From Nymphaea colorata (Eukaryota > Streptophyta > Magnoliopsida > Nymphaeales > Nymphaeaceae): DNA of 64,000 bases. The notes under the pieces are model-generated. The model was not told where the DNA came from, made no database searches, and saw only the letters and a list, made by a program, of their open reading frames with translations. The position numbers were made by a program, and so were the translations under genes. The stretch lies in the NCBI RefSeq assembly GCF_008831285.2, contig NC_045150.1:11050001-11114000 (forward strand), in the 5' to 3' direction. Positions 60,436 to 64,000 of the stretch are shown piece by piece; within the stretch, counting starts at the first letter, position 1; each line of letters begins with the position of its first letter.

Positions 60436-60811
60436 TAGGTCTCAAGCCATTAGGTCAGGGGCAAAATCAGACGGCTATTAAGTGCAATGATTATAGTGTA
60501 TTTTTTGCTATCTAACTTCACATATATGATCTTAAGAATAAGCTGATATCAAACATATATTGAGTGAATCATTTTCTAAAATTTAGTTGATCTGCTCATA
60601 TATTGAACGGTTTATTTTACATCAAAATTCTGATGATGGAGAAATCTCTATCTTCCTTAAAAACAAGTTTAACCAAACCATGTTTCTTATCAAATTAGTA
60701 TTTTTTAACATGTTAGGACGTTTTTATTTTGTTTAAAACATTTTTAGCAACGAATTGAACGGTTTTATTTTTATCCATGACGTAATGGTTTGGGGTCTAC
60801 CAATTTCATTC

Positions 60812-60822
60812 TCTCTCTCTAG

Positions 60823-60887
<65 letters not shown>
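60812..60887. repeat. CT/TA microsatellite, copy C
   Basis: The TA part is about 40 bp, against about 18 bp in A and B. Confidence 0.9.
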
Positions 60888-60889
<2 letters not shown>

Positions 60890-61007
60890 CCTTTGATTTT
60901 AAAGGATGGTAATGACTAAGTTGAAAAAAAGGAAACTAAGCTGTATTTTCATGAATGGGGAATACCCTTTAAAAAAAAGGATGTCGATTAAGGAAATAGA
61001 TTTATTC

Positions 61008-64000
61008 CCTCCTATGAGTGGTATTTTTTCTCTTGAAAATAAAACTTGGTTTTTATTTTTTCAACTTCATCTCAAACATCTGGCCACCTTAAAATCCATG
61101 GCTCACATGATATCCATATAATCAAGTATATTAGGGTTTGGTAGCTATATCTATAGAAAAATTGAATAGTGATTTTAGCTATCAAGAATCATCTAGCTCA
61201 CTTGCACAATTGAGAGAAAACGAGGAGAAAATTGGGACAGACATATCCGCTATACAGTATTAATGAACATTTTTTTATAACCAAAGTCACAATTGATTCA
61301 CCGCGATTGGCATATACCTATCTTGTTTGAATCGCGATTCAAATATGCCAAACCAATTTGGGTGGGCAATTGTCGTGTGTTACTTAATGCTCAGTGCTCA
61401 TTTTTGTATTAATATTATTTTACAGATTTTGGTCTTTTATTTCATACGCTTATTTATTTATCCAAAAAATAGAATTCACATGTTTCAGCTGACCGATTCA
61501 GCAGCCTGACCAATTCGATGGGTTATCTTTTCTTTTTCCAGTATGAATTCTGAACACTTAATTGGTAAGTTCGTTGCAGGGTGAATTAAATGTTCCAACA
61601 TCAAATTAACTCGTTATGCAGTCACATTGCAGAGCCTCTGGCTACGTGGCAGTATCATTAGAAAATGAAGCTCCAACGCTAGCTGCAAAATTAATCCCCA
61701 CCGTTTCCAAAGAATATAAAGAAGCCTAGTTCTAGTTAAGGAAGAAGAAATTTTTCACTTGTACATGCACAAAGAGAAAACAACCTCTGACTCAACAGTA
61801 GTTGGTACTTTGATATTCCAATTCTAGTGCTGGCAAAGTAAAGATTGTCACAGGGACATGCCATTTAACTTTGGTAGTACAATTCCTAAATAATTGCTCG
61901 AACAGTTGCTTGGGAACAAGAATATCATGAAAATGTTTAGATATTTAAAATTAGAGAACTTCATTTTGATTGGTAAATGAAAAAGAACTCATGTCCATAG
62001 CAGCTATTATAAAAGATTGGATTCAATCTGCTAATATTAACTTAGTTGTTTGATCACATGCACCCAAGTATATATATTGCCCAACGAAACCAATTTTGCA
62101 ACAACCAGCAGAATTTTGGCCGATTAAAATTTAATCAATGGCCAACTGATTGGATCAGATAGCAAACTGAGCCGAAGATTTTGGATCAAGTTCCAACTCG
62201 GCCGATTTTACTTGGTCCTTTTTGTCATATCGTTCTCATAAAACATGGCGATATCTGAGGCTTTACCCCACAGGAAAAGTCGCCTTTGGAAATACACATC
62301 TTTCGTGATGCCCAATGGACTTGTTAATCTGGTATATATATATATATATATATATACACTGCTATAAATAGTACATGGTGTCGTGTAGGCATTTTCTTTC
62401 CATTGCATGGTTATTTTGCCATTTATTTTTCAATTTCTTTTTTTTTATCACATGTCAACCGGTCCATCATGTCAAAATCTTTCTAGTTACAAGCACTAGC
62501 TTTTTATTTTACCCACGAGTCAAATTCAGGTGATCTAATGTTTTATTATTGTAATATGTTTAGGGGACATATATATATACATATATATATACATATACAT
62601 ATTTCGCAATAAACTTGTCAATATGCTGATGATGGTATGCCAACTAGATTAATCTCTGCATTGGCAGTGTTTTGTGTTGGAAAACTAATTAAGCACTGGT
62701 AGACATATTCTGTTCTTGTCGCTTCCAAGCTAGGGACTATGAACTTTATCAGAGTTAATCCTTTGACTGGGAATATCAATATATATGAAGCTAAGTAATA
62801 TTTTGAAGCGGTAATCAGAATAAGCATATTCCTGCAAAACTACAAGTTTTTGAAAACCTGTGGGGTTGTATTGCACATAGTTGGCAAACTTGCTGGGCTG
62901 ACACAGGAATTGCTTGAGTCAGCTCGTATTGCCTACAAATCTGGCCACGAGTTAAGGTATGAGTGAGTTACAACTTGACTCACCCCTAACTCGACCTGAC
63001 TCGACGAAAATTGTCATTGACTTGCTCAAAATCGCATCGACTTGTCTAAAATTGTCTTACTCGGTTGCAGTAAAAATACAGTGGAAAGTAACAATTTAGA
63101 GAGTTACGGACCTTACTTCCTTGATATCCTATAAAATTACCATTGTCACCTGACTCGGCTCAGTTTATAAGTCAACTGGTTGACCAAGTGACTCTGACTT
63201 GGTCTTCTACTGATCCGAGTTAGAGTTAGAGTTACGAATTTGCCAATTATGGTATTACATTTATAAAATAAATGAATAATATTCACAAAGTCAAAGAAAT
63301 ACATTAATTAAACAAAGGGAAATAGTAAGGTCATGCCAATGACGGCTTCACCATCTTTGTGGGACATGAGTCGAGTCAAATCACATGGTTGAATGTCGAT
63401 TACGCTACTCATGGCCTACCAACCAGTGGACACATGCTTTTTCTTCCACCACTTTCTTTTTCAAGGTTTCTGCATGCATGTTTTTTTTCCTTGTCAATGA
63501 TCTTTATTGGTGCAAAAAATCATCAGTAAAAAATGGGAACCCTCAGTCACAAGTTTACTGATGTGATTGATGATGTCAAAGAAGTGCGCTAACAATATTT
63601 TTTCCTGAAGTAATTTGCACATGACAGTGAAGAGGATAATGATTATCAAGAAAGAATGAGCAAAAAAAATAGCATCATTTTGGATACCCTTGATTTAATA
63701 GTATTCGAGATCTTCAAGACTTGAAAACTGTAGATTTAAGACTAGACTCTTTCCCCTCCGATCTTAAATCCTATTTCTTCTCAGTCTAAAGAACTAAAAC
63801 AAAACCATGCTACATAAGATCTATATCAAATAATTCATAGATTGTAAATCTGATGCTATCAAACACCCCATTAATATGGTAAGTAATTAAGATGGTGTGT
63901 AATACTTTGAGAAACTAAGTCCCCCTCCCCAGACTTTCACTGACATTTGCTTGTGGAAAACATGTCAACAATAGTTTCCTTTCATGTGTTTTGAAATATT
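61008..64000. other. Intergenic DNA, no gene recognised
   Basis: No domain-bearing ORF. TATA-like boxes occur (for example ctataaatag at about 62,362), and a ctacgtggcag word lies near 61,641 with an aatataaag box near 61,713, but no coding region follows either. TA microsatellites lie at 62,333-62,356 and 62,568-62,600. At 62.93-63.24 kb there are gactcgac/gagttag-rich words distantly like the hAT interiors, without termini. Confidence 0.5.

Larger units (their letters stand above)
54908..61007. repeat. Tandem unit C (right end missing)
   Basis: Homologous to B up to 51,444 (tagatttattc). At 61,007 homology stops abruptly. It is more diverged from A and B than they are from each other, and it contains a 585-bp extra block (56,386-56,970). 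Confidence 0.95.

Noticed and set aside
61620-61800. Promoter of an unseen gene (ctacgtggcag word, aatataaag box)
   Set aside because: No ORF with domain or splice signals follows within the next kilobase, so the motifs alone are not enough.

Overview
The window is nuclear DNA from a flowering plant. It is AT-rich, has GT-AG introns with pyrimidine tracts, long CT and TA microsatellites, an LRR receptor-kinase fragment of the plant subfamily XII type, a plant PPR remnant, and a Ty3/gypsy element of the plant-only Tat/Ogre type. The species cannot be determined from the sequence. Very little looks like an intact host gene, so this is a transposon-rich accessory region.

Left part (1-19.9 kb). 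The first exon of a gene transcribed leftwards off the window edge (516-593, minus) matches the start of the histone-fold corepressor NC2 alpha (DRAP1). After it come dispersed repeats, CGGAT-rich hAT-like remnants, a decayed PPR gene (about 8.48-9.17 kb, minus) and an LTR-like segment from 13,002. That segment has its own TATA box and a six-copy 175-bp array in which every copy carries a similar small ORF. An old hAT element lies at 17,169-17,671. Three diverged direct repeats precede an LRR receptor-kinase pseudogene (18,897-19,929), which has a nonsense codon and is cut off by the large retrotransposon.

Middle (19,930-36,912). A 17-kb Ty3/gypsy element has 3.8-kb LTRs that look about 99% identical by eye. 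Its order is LTR, primer-binding-site candidate, an extra ORF with a plant mobile domain (PMD), Gag, protease and a G-patch-like tail, then reverse transcriptase, RNase H, a second archaeal-type RNase H, integrase, polypurine tract and LTR. The dual RNase H and the extra 5' ORF place it with Tat/Ogre elements. A strong splice donor lies in the LTR leader, and strong branch-point/acceptor signals lie just before the ATG of each of the three ORFs. This suggests that separate spliced mRNAs express PMD, Gag and Pol. Six single-base-type frame changes interrupt gag and pol. The two outer flanks are unrelated and show no target-site duplication, so the element sits at a rearrangement junction.

Right part (36.9-61.0 kb). 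A unit of about 9.1 kb is present three times head to tail: A (cut on its left by the retrotransposon), B (complete) and C (cut on its right at 61,007). A and B are nearly identical over long stretches and C is more diverged. Each unit holds minus-strand exon-like ORFs with good splice signals, including a proline-rich exon with GASAG repeats that carries a different lesion in each copy. A and B also share a hAT element with a perfect 8-bp target duplication, and several CT/TA microsatellites. From 61.0 to 64.0 kb no gene was recognised.
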